NCBI GenBank assembly: GCA_015296065.1
Contig: DVDU01000191.1
Span: 1 to 33,732 of the forward strand
Reading direction: 5' to 3'
DNA: 33,732 nt
DNA from: Oscillatoriaceae cyanobacterium M33_DOE_052
Lineage (GTDB): Bacteria; Cyanobacteriota; Cyanobacteriia; Cyanobacteriales; Laspinemataceae
Part shown: positions 24,899-33,627 of the stretch, one piece after another
Position numbering within the stretch: the first letter of the stretch is position 1
Layout of the letters: the number at the start of each line of letters is the position of its first letter
Notes under the pieces: model-generated
What the model saw: only the letters and a program-made list of their open reading frames with translations
Database searches by the model: none
Told to the model about the DNA's origin: nothing
Position numbers and translations under genes: made by a program

Positions 24899-27800
24899 AT
24901 GCCATACAATTGGGGCTATAAGTTCATAGGAGCGGCGAGCGATCGCTTGCTCCTCCTGCTGGAAGGTGAAGAAGCGCTGAATGCGTATCCTGAGTTTAAA
25001 GACCGGGACGATCGTGCCGCCGAGCTAATCTCTGAGCTGCTCGGTCCAGAACCTTGTCTGTTCTATATTCGCCGCCAGGGAGAAGCGAGGCAACCTGAAT
25101 ATGAAAAGTGGGATATAACTCTGGCCACAGATAGAGCTGATTTTCCACTGCCCGCCCAAATACAGTCACGCCAGCGCCAGCAAACCTTGCAGTTCTGGGT
25201 AACTGTGCCTAAAGACGGCCAGGGCTATTTGGAGTTAAATAATATTTATTTTGTCAACCAGGAAGAAGGACAGATAGATGCCTTTTCCTCAGCTTGGCTT
25301 ATTCGGCTGTTGCCCCATATAGTGCAAGATATTGGGATTCCGCCAGAAGCATTTGAGCAAATAGCACAAATGCCTATCTACCGGAATCATGTACCTACCA
25401 AAGAACAGATAACATTATGGGGACACTATTTAGGAATTGAACGCCGTGCAGCCCAGAAGCGGCAATTTTGCGTTCCCTTTATCAGCTACAATTATTCACC
25501 ATCGACACCACTTGTCACATTATTTACCCTTGATGTTAACAGTGCCACCAGTAATGGCTCGCAGCCTCTGAATCCAGAGGATTTTTGGCAGCGAGCAGGA
25601 TGGGCTAGAGACGGAAGAGTAAAGTTATTTAGAGATTTGGCACAATTAGGACAGCGTTACTCAGGGCAAGAATTGGGAGAAATTGCCACAGTAGAAGCCA
25701 AAAATAACCAGATCAAAGTTGAGTTAAATTCAAATTTAGCTGAATCTTTAGCCCTGGGAGAATCCCCGCTACCAAACAATGGTTTTTTATTTTATGAAGA
25801 TGTTGGCAGTCTGGTTCAGATAGGCTGGCAAGAAACGGCTGTAGGAAACTTGAGGGAAGGTCGCACCCATAATCTTTATTTAGGCAATTTTTTCTTTGAT
25901 GCTACTCAAGCAAGACCGCTACCTGCAACTACCCCACTGGCCAAAGAAGATTTGTTACTGTCCGAGGCTAATGATAGTCAAATAGCAGCAGTAGAAGCCG
26001 TGTTAGCTGCTGAGGATTTGGTTTTGCTTCAAGGCCCACCGGGAACAGGCAAAACTACAGTGATTGCTGAAATCTGTTATCAAGTAGCACTTCGGGGGGG
26101 GCGCACTCTCATTGCTTCTCAAGCTAACCTAGCAGTAGATAACGCTCTCAGTCGATTAACCCACCATCCAGTATTGCGTCCCCTCCGAGAAGGAGATGCA
26201 GGTAGCAAAGTTGGTAGAGAAGGAGCGCCCTTTTTAGCTCACAGGGTGATTGACAGATGGTTGGAAAATACTGCTGCTGACTGTGAAAAACGCTTATCTA
26301 AACAGCAGGAAATTTTTCGAGGTTTGCGGCCAATATTGACATCTCAGGAGAAATTCCAAGATTATGTAGCAACTGAGACAAATTTTCCCTTGGAGTATCA
26401 AACACTGAGAGATCGTCAAACTGACTTGGAAGCAACCAGGGAGAATAAACAAAGAGACCGGGAAAGCCTAGTGCAGCAGTATCAGCAAGTTAATCAGCTA
26501 AAAATTGCTCTCGAAGGTATCCTAGAGTCTAACAGCATATTTTTGGCGTATTTGGCGAGAAAACTCCAAGAATTAAGAGAGCAGCAGGCAGAAATATCAA
26601 CGGCGCATAGTGAACTCAGGGTATGGAAAAAGAATGCGAACGATAATATCTATCGTTTATTAAAGCAGTCGTGGCAGCAGCGAGTTGTGACGGAAGAATT
26701 GATTGATTTGCCTATTAGAAGTAGGGAGCTTGCCCAGAAACATCAACCGGACCGCTTACCTTGGCAAGAGGCGGGCGATCGGCTCCTCGGCGAAATTAGG
26801 CAACTAATCACCCAGGGACAGCAATGGGATGAAATTTGCCAAGTGGCTAACCGCATCTATTGGTTAATTTTTCAATGCCAAACCACTATCGCGGAGCAAA
26901 AACCCAGTGACAGTCATATTTCCCAATATGCCCAGCAACTAAAAGCTAAAATTGACAGTGACCAACCTTTGTCAATTATCAATCAATTATTGAAATTTGC
27001 TAGACAGATTGTGCAGCGAATTAGTCAATCTCAATCAGATCAAGAAATATACAGGGATGCGGCGCTTTTAAAAGCGATTGAGCAGCAGTATAAGATTTTA
27101 ATCCAAGAAAATCAGCCTAGTGACAGCGAGATAAAATTGAATCGGATGGCGGCGGAGTATGTGGCTGCCGTCACAACTCAAATCAGAAGTTTTTTAAACC
27201 AACTAGATGCTGAAACCAAACAGAAAATTCAGCAACTAGAACTCGATGTGGTCAACCTAAATAATACACAATCTCCGTTTCCGGTACTTGAGGGAAGTAA
27301 AAATTATTTGGCAAATCGCTTAGATGAGTTAGCGGCTCACATAGAGCAGATGTCTCAGGCTATAGCAGAATTAGACCACCAGATAAATGAATGTACTAGC
27401 AGGATCCAAAACTTGCAAGACGATTTTAACTCGACAAGGGATTGGTGGCGAACTACTTGGAATATGATTCCCAGCCACCTGAAACCAGATACTAGGGAGC
27501 CAGAAATCTTCACAACTGATTTTTTGACAACCGTTCCGGATAATTTTGAACCTTGGCAAGAGCAGCTTAATCAAGCCGAGTCTTACCTTGGACGATACGA
27601 GCGTACTATGCAAGAATGGATTGAGCGCCTCCGCCACCCATCCGAGGAAGACATTGCAGCTATCAGCAAACAGTATTTGGACAATGTAAATGTTGTCGGA
27701 ATTACCTGTATTAAAGCAGCGAAATGGAGTTTCTCTGAAAGATTTAGCAATTTTGATGTGGTAATTATTGATGAGGTGAGCAAAAGCACTCCACCTGAAT

Positions 27801-28657
27801 TACTGATTCCCGCACTCAAAGGGAAAAAAGTTGTGATGATTGGCGACTATCGCCAGTTACCACCTATCCTGGCGGAGGAAAATCTAGATGAACTAGCAGA
27901 AGAGCTTTCTGTCCCTAGAGAGAAAGTCGAATTTTTAGAAGAATCTTGGTTTAAGCAGCAATTTGATGCGGCTGCTAATGCCCAAACTGGAATCACGCGC
28001 AAGCTGAATGTCCAGTATCGCATGCACCCGCAAATTATGGAAGCTATCAACCAGTTTTATGATGATGGTGATGGAGGATTAAGCTGTGGATTGACGGAGC
28101 CAGACGGGCAGCGCGCACATAATTTACAATGTAGTTTTCTTAGGGAAGACCAACATATAGCATGGATAAAAATGCCAAACAATGACACCTATAGAGAAAA
28201 CCGCCACGGGACTTCTTATCAAAACCCAAAAGAAGTTATTTGCATCAAAAAAGTTTGCGAACATTTCAACAAATTATGGGAGGCAAGAGTAGCCAACGGT
28301 GAACCCAAAAAAGAAATCGGTATCATCACCTTCTATGGCGCTCAGTTGCGCCTCATAGATGAGCAAATCAACCGGGGCAACCAGTTTCCTAACTTGGACA
28401 TTCGCACGGGAACGGTTGATAGATTTCAGGGCATGGAAAAACCTGTTATCATCGTCAGTATGGTTCGCAATAATCCTCATAAAGTAGTTGGATTTGCGAA
28501 AACACCAGAGCGAGTTAATGTAGCGTTTTCTAGAGCCAAAGAGTTATTGGTAATTGTGGGATGTCACCAACTGTTTACAACCCTTCCTATCTACCAACAA
28601 GTTTCCCAAGTCGTACAGAATTATAACGGTTTTATCAATGTCTCCCAACTTCACTAA
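24899..28657 (+). CDS. Superfamily 1 (DNA2/Upf1-like) helicase with coiled-coil insert
   Basis: A 1252-residue helicase. Residues 1-~350 are an N-terminal region I do not recognise. The first RecA domain has Walker A GPPGTGKT (379-386) and motif Ia (SQANLAVDNAL). A long, Gln/Glu-rich, coiled-coil insert spans roughly 455-910. The core resumes with motif II DEVS (958-961), motif III GDYRQLPP (from 982), QYRMHP (~1039), TVDRFQGMEK (~1171) and NVAFSRAKE motif VI (~1207). These define an SF1B helicase of the DNA2/Upf1/AAA_11-AAA_12 type. ATG 24899 follows GGGAG. It overlaps the DarT-domain gene by 20 nt and probably acts with it on single-stranded nucleic acid; the direct role is inferred. Confidence 0.9.
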   Translation: MPYNWGYKFIGAASDRLLLLLEGEEALNAYPEFKDRDDRAAELISELLGPEPCLFYIRRQGEARQPEYEKWDITLATDRADFPLPAQIQSRQRQQTLQFWVTVPKDGQGYLELNNIYFVNQEEGQIDAFSSAWLIRLLPHIVQDIGIPPEAFEQIAQMPIYRNHVPTKEQITLWGHYLGIERRAAQKRQFCVPFISYNYSPSTPLVTLFTLDVNSATSNGSQPLNPEDFWQRAGWARDGRVKLFRDLAQLGQRYSGQELGEIATVEAKNNQIKVELNSNLAESLALGESPLPNNGFLFYEDVGSLVQIGWQETAVGNLREGRTHNLYLGNFFFDATQARPLPATTPLAKEDLLLSEANDSQIAAVEAVLAAEDLVLLQGPPGTGKTTVIAEICYQVALRGGRTLIASQANLAVDNALSRLTHHPVLRPLREGDAGSKVGREGAPFLAHRVIDRWLENTAADCEKRLSKQQEIFRGLRPILTSQEKFQDYVATETNFPLEYQTLRDRQTDLEATRENKQRDRESLVQQYQQVNQLKIALEGILESNSIFLAYLARKLQELREQQAEISTAHSELRVWKKNANDNIYRLLKQSWQQRVVTEELIDLPIRSRELAQKHQPDRLPWQEAGDRLLGEIRQLITQGQQWDEICQVANRIYWLIFQCQTTIAEQKPSDSHISQYAQQLKAKIDSDQPLSIINQLLKFARQIVQRISQSQSDQEIYRDAALLKAIEQQYKILIQENQPSDSEIKLNRMAAEYVAAVTTQIRSFLNQLDAETKQKIQQLELDVVNLNNTQSPFPVLEGSKNYLANRLDELAAHIEQMSQAIAELDHQINECTSRIQNLQDDFNSTRDWWRTTWNMIPSHLKPDTREPEIFTTDFLTTVPDNFEPWQEQLNQAESYLGRYERTMQEWIERLRHPSEEDIAAISKQYLDNVNVVGITCIKAAKWSFSERFSNFDVVIIDEVSKSTPPELLIPALKGKKVVMIGDYRQLPPILAEENLDELAEELSVPREKVEFLEESWFKQQFDAAANAQTGITRKLNVQYRMHPQIMEAINQFYDDGDGGLSCGLTEPDGQRAHNLQCSFLREDQHIAWIKMPNNDTYRENRHGTSYQNPKEVICIKKVCEHFNKLWEARVANGEPKKEIGIITFYGAQLRLIDEQINRGNQFPNLDIRTGTVDRFQGMEKPVIIVSMVRNNPHKVVGFAKTPERVNVAFSRAKELLVIVGCHQLFTTLPIYQQVSQVVQNYNGFINVSQLH

Positions 28658-30089
28658 CCAACCAATGGATTCTAACTTACAGAACTTAAAAGAGCAATTG
28701 GAAGCTGAATTTCCAGATTTGTCATTCGTAGTGGGGGGTTATCTTCGCTACAGAGTGCGTCAAACAACTGTACAGGTAGCATTGAGTGAACCCCGCAAAG
28801 CAGATATATTCGAGGAATTCGTCTTAAAATCTGCTTTGGCTCTTACTCCAGCTCCCACAGAAGCTGAAATAGCGGAGATGCTGGGGATTGATTCCATGTT
28901 TGTGCGTCATACGACGGCAAGACTTCAGACTTATAGCAATTTGGAGGTAGGTTCTGAATCTGGGATTACAGTCAAGCCTGCTACGCAAGAATTGTTTCAG
29001 GGTAATAAATGTATTTTGCAGCCGAAATCGACGCAAAAAGTTTATGCTATTGAAGATGACTTTACTGAGGAGCTTTCCCTGGCCAAAACACCGTTAAATA
29101 ATAATGCCCCGCCAGGTTTGAATAAATTAGATGATTTACTGGATTATTATGATAATAGCAGATCAGAAAATAATTATAATGTAAATTTGACAAGAATTCA
29201 ATCTTTTATCAGAGAAGGTTTAAATAATGAAAATTTGTGGGTAACGCAAGATACCAAATTGCAATTACAAGAGGAAGTTTGGCGCATCCTAATTTTGTTG
29301 ATTTTTAAAACCCAAGATCAACATTTTTTAGTTAAAGTATTTTTTGGTGACAATCAAGTTTACCAAAATGACAGAAAATTTAGACATATTGATTTTCAGC
29401 ATCATCAAATTCAATTAGCTAATTTATTATCTCCATCACTGCCTCGATTTACACCAGCGGCATTTCGTCCAGAAGCAATTGAAGCTGATTTGATTCACAA
29501 TGAAGTGAATACCAGAGATATCCAGTATTTAGTTCATTTTACTTGCCGAGAAAATTTGGCTGGTATTTTACAAAATAATGCCATATTGTCTGTAAAACAA
29601 TTGCAGAATAAAGAATCAAACTACAATCAAATTGATCCTTATAGATTGGACGAAAGACTAAATCATATATGTTGCAGTATTACTTATTTTAATTTTCAGT
29701 ACCACTACCATGTCAGTCACAAAAGCGAATGCTGGGTTTTACTGCATATCCGACCTGATTATCTGTGGAAACAAAATACGCTATTCTGCAGAGTCAACGC
29801 AGCGACAGGGAGGGGGGCTTTCATTGGAGAAGGTTTTGAAGTGTTTCAAAGTCTATTTGACGAACCTGTAATAGCCAAAAATCGTATTCTAACACGCGCT
29901 AATAAACCTGATAACTTACCAACCTGCATTCAAGCTGAAGTTTTGGTACAAGAGAGCATTGCGATAGAAGATGTCCTGCGGGTGGTAGTAATGCAAAATT
30001 CTCATGTTCAAATGGTACGCGATGCAGGATGGAAAGGCGAAATAGAAGTTTTGCCTCGTCTATTCAGACCCCGTTTTGATTGGTTGTGA
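28638..30089 (+). CDS. DarT (DUF4433) family DNA ADP-ribosyltransferase with N-terminal extension
   Basis: A 483-residue protein. Residues ~40-95 look like a winged helix (EFVLKSALALTPAPTEAEIA...). The middle (~100-290) is unassigned. The C-terminal ~190 residues match the DarT family, which attaches ADP-ribose from NAD+ to DNA bases, known for thymidine in single-stranded DNA: VHFTCRENLAGILQNNAI, DPYRLDERLNHICCSITYFN (R336, R340, N342), WVLLHIRPDYLWKQNTLFC, NAATGRGAF, and QAEVLV with candidate catalytic E434. ATG 28638 overlaps the helicase stop; ATG 28665 (8 nt after it) is the alternative; neither has a good ribosome binding site, so coupling is likely. An ADP-ribosylglycohydrolase gene follows. 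Confidence 0.85.
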   Translation: MSPNFTNQPMDSNLQNLKEQLEAEFPDLSFVVGGYLRYRVRQTTVQVALSEPRKADIFEEFVLKSALALTPAPTEAEIAEMLGIDSMFVRHTTARLQTYSNLEVGSESGITVKPATQELFQGNKCILQPKSTQKVYAIEDDFTEELSLAKTPLNNNAPPGLNKLDDLLDYYDNSRSENNYNVNLTRIQSFIREGLNNENLWVTQDTKLQLQEEVWRILILLIFKTQDQHFLVKVFFGDNQVYQNDRKFRHIDFQHHQIQLANLLSPSLPRFTPAAFRPEAIEADLIHNEVNTRDIQYLVHFTCRENLAGILQNNAILSVKQLQNKESNYNQIDPYRLDERLNHICCSITYFNFQYHYHVSHKSECWVLLHIRPDYLWKQNTLFCRVNAATGRGAFIGEGFEVFQSLFDEPVIAKNRILTRANKPDNLPTCIQAEVLVQESIAIEDVLRVVVMQNSHVQMVRDAGWKGEIEVLPRLFRPRFDWL

Positions 30090-30140
30090 ATTCCTATTGA
30101 TAGGATTATGGCTTAGAATAATTTTGCTACATGAGGTAAT

Positions 30141-31541
30141 ATGACAGAAAAAAATCAACCCTCTAATATTGAATCCCTATCTCATCGTACTGCTGGAGCG
30201 CTACTCGCGGCGGCGGCTGGTGATGCAATGGGGTGGATGACTGAGTTTATCCGATCGCCCGATGACCTCAAACGAAAAATGGGGGTCGATCGCATCACCG
30301 AATATCAGGCATGGAGTAAGCGGGTGGGGGGACGATTCCAAGGGTATGAAGATTACATAGCTCCTGGCGACTACTCCGACGATACGCAATTAACCATCTG
30401 CACTGCAGCTTGCATTGCCCCAAATGGATGCTTTGACTATCGCACCTTTTGCAAATTTGAGTATCCGATGTGGCTAGAGTATGCTCGCGGTGGAGGTAGC
30501 ACAGTCAAAGAAGCAGCGGAGAAAATCCAGCGGAAATCGGCTGATTGGAACAGCAATTTTTTCACTCGCAAGGTGAAAGAGGGAAAGATAGATTACCGCG
30601 ATGGGGGCGCTAATGGTGCGGCCATGCGGATATCGCCTCATGTCTTAGCTAATGTTGGCCGTTGGACGCAAGCGGAGGCAGATATCTGGCGCAATTCCAT
30701 CATCAGCCACGGACATCCCAAAGCTATTATCGGAGCTGTCCTCTACGGTTATGCACTGCATACTGTTTTGCAGTGGTCTGAACCTACTACAGGTCAGGAT
30801 TTGATTGAAACAATCGGCCAATGGATCAAACAGTTGGAAATTCCGCCAATATCTGAACTCAAAACATGGCGGATAGAATGGAATCAGGGCAGGGGAGAAA
30901 CTTTTGAGAATGTTTTTGCTAACACCAAGCAAGAAGCGGTTGAGCAGTTACGCCTAGTCTGGTCAGCATTGCGCCAAGATGAATCACCGGAAAGCGTACT
31001 GCAAAAACTAGGCTGCTTAGACCGCAACACCAAAGGCTCTGGGTTGGGTACGGCGATGGCTGGCATTTATCTGTTTGCCCGCCAGCCAGAACAAACCAAA
31101 GAAAATATTATCACCGCCGCCAATATGATAGGCAGCGATACGGATTCAATTGCAGCTTTCGTTGGCGGTTTGGGGGGTGCTGCCTTTGGATTGGCGGCGA
31201 TTCCTGAGCAATGGCGATCGCAGATTCAGGATGCACCATTTTTAATTGAGTTAGGCAACCATTTAGCGGCAATTTCCATAAGCAAACCGGACAACGTGAA
31301 AATTCGCCCTGGAACATATGGCGTGAAATTAGGAAAACCGTTATCCCGCCAGATAGCACATGACGATATGCGAGTTGTACACACTCGCTTAGGCCCAGGC
31401 GTAATCGGAGAATTAGATACACAAAATCTGCTTACCCAAGGGCGAACAGTAACCATTTTGCGGCTCAATTTCGATAGCGGTCAAAGCTGCAAGTTTGCCT
31501 TCCGTTCCGACTCACCCAGTGAAACATTATTTATCATTTAA
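30141..31541 (+). CDS. ADP-ribosylglycohydrolase (DraG/ARH family) with C-terminal barrel-like tail
   Basis: A 466-residue enzyme of the family that removes ADP-ribose from modified targets using two Mg2+. N-terminal AGALLAAAAGDAMGWMTEF, first metal motif GDYSDDTQ (76-83), second metal motif GSDTDSIAAF (from 331), and GGANGAAMR and SHGHPKAIIGA between them give an intact active site. After ~385 a tail of ~80 residues reads VVHTRLGPGVIGELDTQN and LRLNFDSGQSCKF, resembling the Tudor/SH3-like barrel at the end of UvrD/PcrA helicases. GAGGT precedes ATG 30141 with good spacing. Position 51 nt after the DarT gene points to a reversal or immunity role. Confidence 0.92.
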   Translation: MTEKNQPSNIESLSHRTAGALLAAAAGDAMGWMTEFIRSPDDLKRKMGVDRITEYQAWSKRVGGRFQGYEDYIAPGDYSDDTQLTICTAACIAPNGCFDYRTFCKFEYPMWLEYARGGGSTVKEAAEKIQRKSADWNSNFFTRKVKEGKIDYRDGGANGAAMRISPHVLANVGRWTQAEADIWRNSIISHGHPKAIIGAVLYGYALHTVLQWSEPTTGQDLIETIGQWIKQLEIPPISELKTWRIEWNQGRGETFENVFANTKQEAVEQLRLVWSALRQDESPESVLQKLGCLDRNTKGSGLGTAMAGIYLFARQPEQTKENIITAANMIGSDTDSIAAFVGGLGGAAFGLAAIPEQWRSQIQDAPFLIELGNHLAAISISKPDNVKIRPGTYGVKLGKPLSRQIAHDDMRVVHTRLGPGVIGELDTQNLLTQGRTVTILRLNFDSGQSCKFAFRSDSPSETLFII

Positions 31542-31861
31542 AACTTTAACTGATAAATACTGCAGCCCCAGTCCTCAACTCCATTGCCTACGCCGAAGCC
31601 GATCGGGTACAATGTCCAGGCGGAGCCCCGAATTGGGCATGGTATAGCAACTACCCCTTGGAGTTAAATCTCTCGGCTACCAGGGGGTGAAAATATACCT
31701 TTCTGACACCCTACTGAGGTAAAAATAATTCCCCCACCCAGGGGGATTGCCATTTCCGGGAACGCCAGATGGGCGATCGACCCATTAACATTTCCAGTAA
31801 ACGCCAACTCAATTGTTACCCAAAACCAGCATAATGAGTACCGATGTCATCATAAATAATA
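31542..31861. other. Gap after the ADP-ribosylation cassette, with a coding-like scrap
   Basis: A start-less open segment at 31550-31690 reads SIAYAEADRVQCPGGAPNWA...YPLELNLSATRG and looks like the end of a lost gene; I cannot name it. A small hairpin CCCCC-ACCCA-GGGGG lies at 31731-31745. A frame at 31813-32010 overlaps the next gene and is weaker than it. Confidence 0.35.
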
Positions 31862-32230
31862 ATGGTCGGTTCTCCCTTAATCTACACCAGCACGAGGGGT
31901 GCTGGCACTACCTTAGTGCGGACTGCCAAACTTCAGGGCATAAACTTTCAACTCAACACTGGTCACGGCTTTTACCGCACTCACACTCACCCCAGGGGAG
32001 CTGTAACTGACCTGCTCGCCACCGGTCTTACACCTGATATGATTGAAATAGAAATCACTCATAACATCCTCGCATTTCTAGCAAGTGGTGGCTCACTGCC
32101 ACAACCAGGTCCTGGGTTCACAGGGCCATTGCAGGGTAATGTTACAGTCGGTGGCTACCAAATAGGCTACCGTGCCGTGCAGGTCAATCCTACCACAATC
32201 TCAGTCAGCACTTATTTCTTGCTACCTTAA
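31862..32230 (+). CDS. Small uncharacterised protein, toxin-tip-like
   Basis: A 122-residue protein I cannot assign. The N-terminal half contains a GHGFYRTHTHPRG segment; the C-terminal half (TPDMIEIEITHNILAFLASG, then a Pro/Gly stretch, then GYQIGYRAVQVNPTTISVST) resembles the final domain of some polymorphic or contact-type toxins, where a short nuclease tip closes with beta strands. There is no ribosome binding site and a stop lies just upstream, so the frame may be the remaining end of a longer gene. A second small gene begins 33 nt after it, as an immunity gene would. Confidence 0.5.
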   Translation: MVGSPLIYTSTRGAGTTLVRTAKLQGINFQLNTGHGFYRTHTHPRGAVTDLLATGLTPDMIEIEITHNILAFLASGGSLPQPGPGFTGPLQGNVTVGGYQIGYRAVQVNPTTISVSTYFLLP

Positions 32231-32263
32231 AACCAATAGCCTGGAAAACCGAAGGATTTAATT

Positions 32264-32623
32264 ATGACTAAACTCCCAGAAGCGATGACAGAAATGCTGC
32301 AAGCAAAATCCAATTTTAACCGCACCGAAGCGGAGTATCGCTTCATCGAAACCTTAACTTTTAGCAACTTCGATGAAATTGTTGCTATGCTTGATAAATC
32401 ACTCACAGAGGATTGGATGGCAATGCCGGTTTGGGCGAGAAATCTGGCATTTCGTCTGGCTTGCCTCCAAGCTCCCAAAAATCACGAAATTCGCCGCCGA
32501 GCTGCTGCCGATTTGCGCTGTTTTGGACCGGACTGGGATGGCGAAGCTGAGCAACTGGAGCGAGAAGCCTATCACCTAGAGGCCATGCTATCAAATGGGG
32601 TCAAACAAGAGAAGGCGTTTTAG
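32264..32623 (+). CDS. Small helical protein, possible immunity partner
   Basis: A 119-residue, acidic, helix-rich protein of unknown family. It starts MTKLPEAMTEMLQAKSNFNR and includes FDEIVAMLDKSLTEDWMAMP and a C-terminal segment with LRCFGPDWDGEAEQLEREAY. AAGGA lies 7 nt before the ATG, so translation is likely. Its position 33 nt after the toxin-like gene, same strand, and its small acidic helical character fit an immunity protein, but there is no sequence family evidence for that. Its 3' end overlaps a minus-strand gene scrap by 33 nt. Confidence 0.6.
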   Translation: MTKLPEAMTEMLQAKSNFNRTEAEYRFIETLTFSNFDEIVAMLDKSLTEDWMAMPVWARNLAFRLACLQAPKNHEIRRRAAADLRCFGPDWDGEAEQLEREAYHLEAMLSNGVKQEKAF

Positions 32624-32737
32624 CCGCATCTCCCTGGCAAACGCTTCCCCATCTGCAATCTCTCGCCTTATCGCTTCCATCTGGTCGCGATCGGACACCA
32701 AAGCGGCTTCCACATCCAGGGTAAGCGCAAGAAGCAA
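32591..32737 (-). pseudogene. Gene fragment cut by a 148-bp inverted-repeat element
   Basis: A 48-codon minus-strand frame reads LDVEAALVSDRDQMEAIRRE, then IADGEAFAREMRLKRLLLFD and PI. It has strongly protein-like composition, while the opposite strand reads as low-complexity Ser/Arg. Its 5' end runs into the terminal repeat of the element at 32716-32863, so the front of the gene appears to be displaced. Family unknown. Confidence 0.4.
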
Positions 32738-32863
32738 TAAGGGTCATATATTCTCAACTATAATGAGAAAACCGCCTCTTTATTGATAATCAGATGGACT
32801 CAGACTGCAAATATTGCGTCTCCATACCATACTTGGGCGCATTTTTTCTGGCGCTTACCCTGG
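32716..32863. mobile_element. MITE-like element with 23-bp terminal inverted repeats
   Basis: Left end 32716-32738 (CCAGGGTAAGCGCAAGAAGC...) and right end 32841-32863 (...GGCGCTTACCCTGG) are inverted repeats matching at 20 of 23 positions, the outer 13 perfectly. The 148-bp interior has no gene. Such short non-coding elements are usually moved by a transposase encoded elsewhere. No clear target-site duplication was seen at the edges, so the exact ends or the class are uncertain. Confidence 0.6.
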
Positions 32864-33048
32864 CGTCGGGGTAAGAGGCGCAGGAAATTAAAAGCTGTTT
32901 GAAGGTGATTTTATCTGAGTTTTGGGAGAGGAATGGGGGAATTTGGGGGATGTGTGTCGTATCACATCCAACTCACAATCTCTATCAGTCTATGTTGTAT
33001 GTTATCATCACTCATAATCACGGATATGTCCCTAGCTAGGAGTTGGCT

Positions 33049-33627
33049 ATGACTACCGCCAGAACCAAGCCCCTAACTTTTGCAGAATTTATCGAGCAAT
33101 ACCCAGAAGATGGAGGCATCTATGAGTTGGTGGACGGAGAAATTATAGAAATGAGAGCCACTAGAGCCCATGACAAGGTGGCAAAATTCATATCCCGGCT
33201 GATAGACAAAGAAATTGAACGTCTGAACTTGAATTATTGGGTAACGCAAACTGCGACCATCAAAGTAGTCACGAAAACCGGGCAAGAACGGGGGCGAAAT
33301 CCCGATGTTAGTGTCATTGATGAAGCGCAGTGGGATGCAGATTTATCTGATTATGCCGCCCTGGAAGAGCCAATTCAGTTGGCAGTAGAAGTAGTATCCA
33401 CCAACTGGCGAGATGATTATCTCGACAAAAAAGACGAGTATCAGCGTTTGGGGGTGCGGGAATATTGGATTGTGGATTATTTAGCTTTGGCGTCGGGGGA
33501 GTATATCGGGCCACCCAAAATTCCCACAGTTTCGGTGTATTTATTGGAGGCTGGGGAGTATCGAGGTACTCAGTTTAAAAATGATGATAAAATCATCTCT
33601 GCCACCAGGGCAAACGCATCAAATTAA
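33049..33627 (+). CDS. Uma2-family PD-(D/E)xK nuclease-like protein
   Basis: A 192-residue Uma2 (DUF820) protein, a family greatly expanded in cyanobacteria and often near mobile DNA; a restriction-endonuclease fold is predicted. N-terminal LTFAEFIEQYPEDGGIYELV, then GEIIEM, catalytic-type residues in GRNPDVSVID and AVEVVSTNWRDDYLDKKDEY, and GVREYWIVDY. ATG 33049 is chosen because AGGAG lies 6 nt upstream; TTG 33043 would overlap that site. The last residues (DKIISATRANASN) depart from the usual hydrophobic ending of the family, so the 3' end may be altered. Biological role unknown. Confidence 0.88.
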   Translation: MTTARTKPLTFAEFIEQYPEDGGIYELVDGEIIEMRATRAHDKVAKFISRLIDKEIERLNLNYWVTQTATIKVVTKTGQERGRNPDVSVIDEAQWDADLSDYAALEEPIQLAVEVVSTNWRDDYLDKKDEYQRLGVREYWIVDYLALASGEYIGPPKIPTVSVYLLEAGEYRGTQFKNDDKIISATRANASN

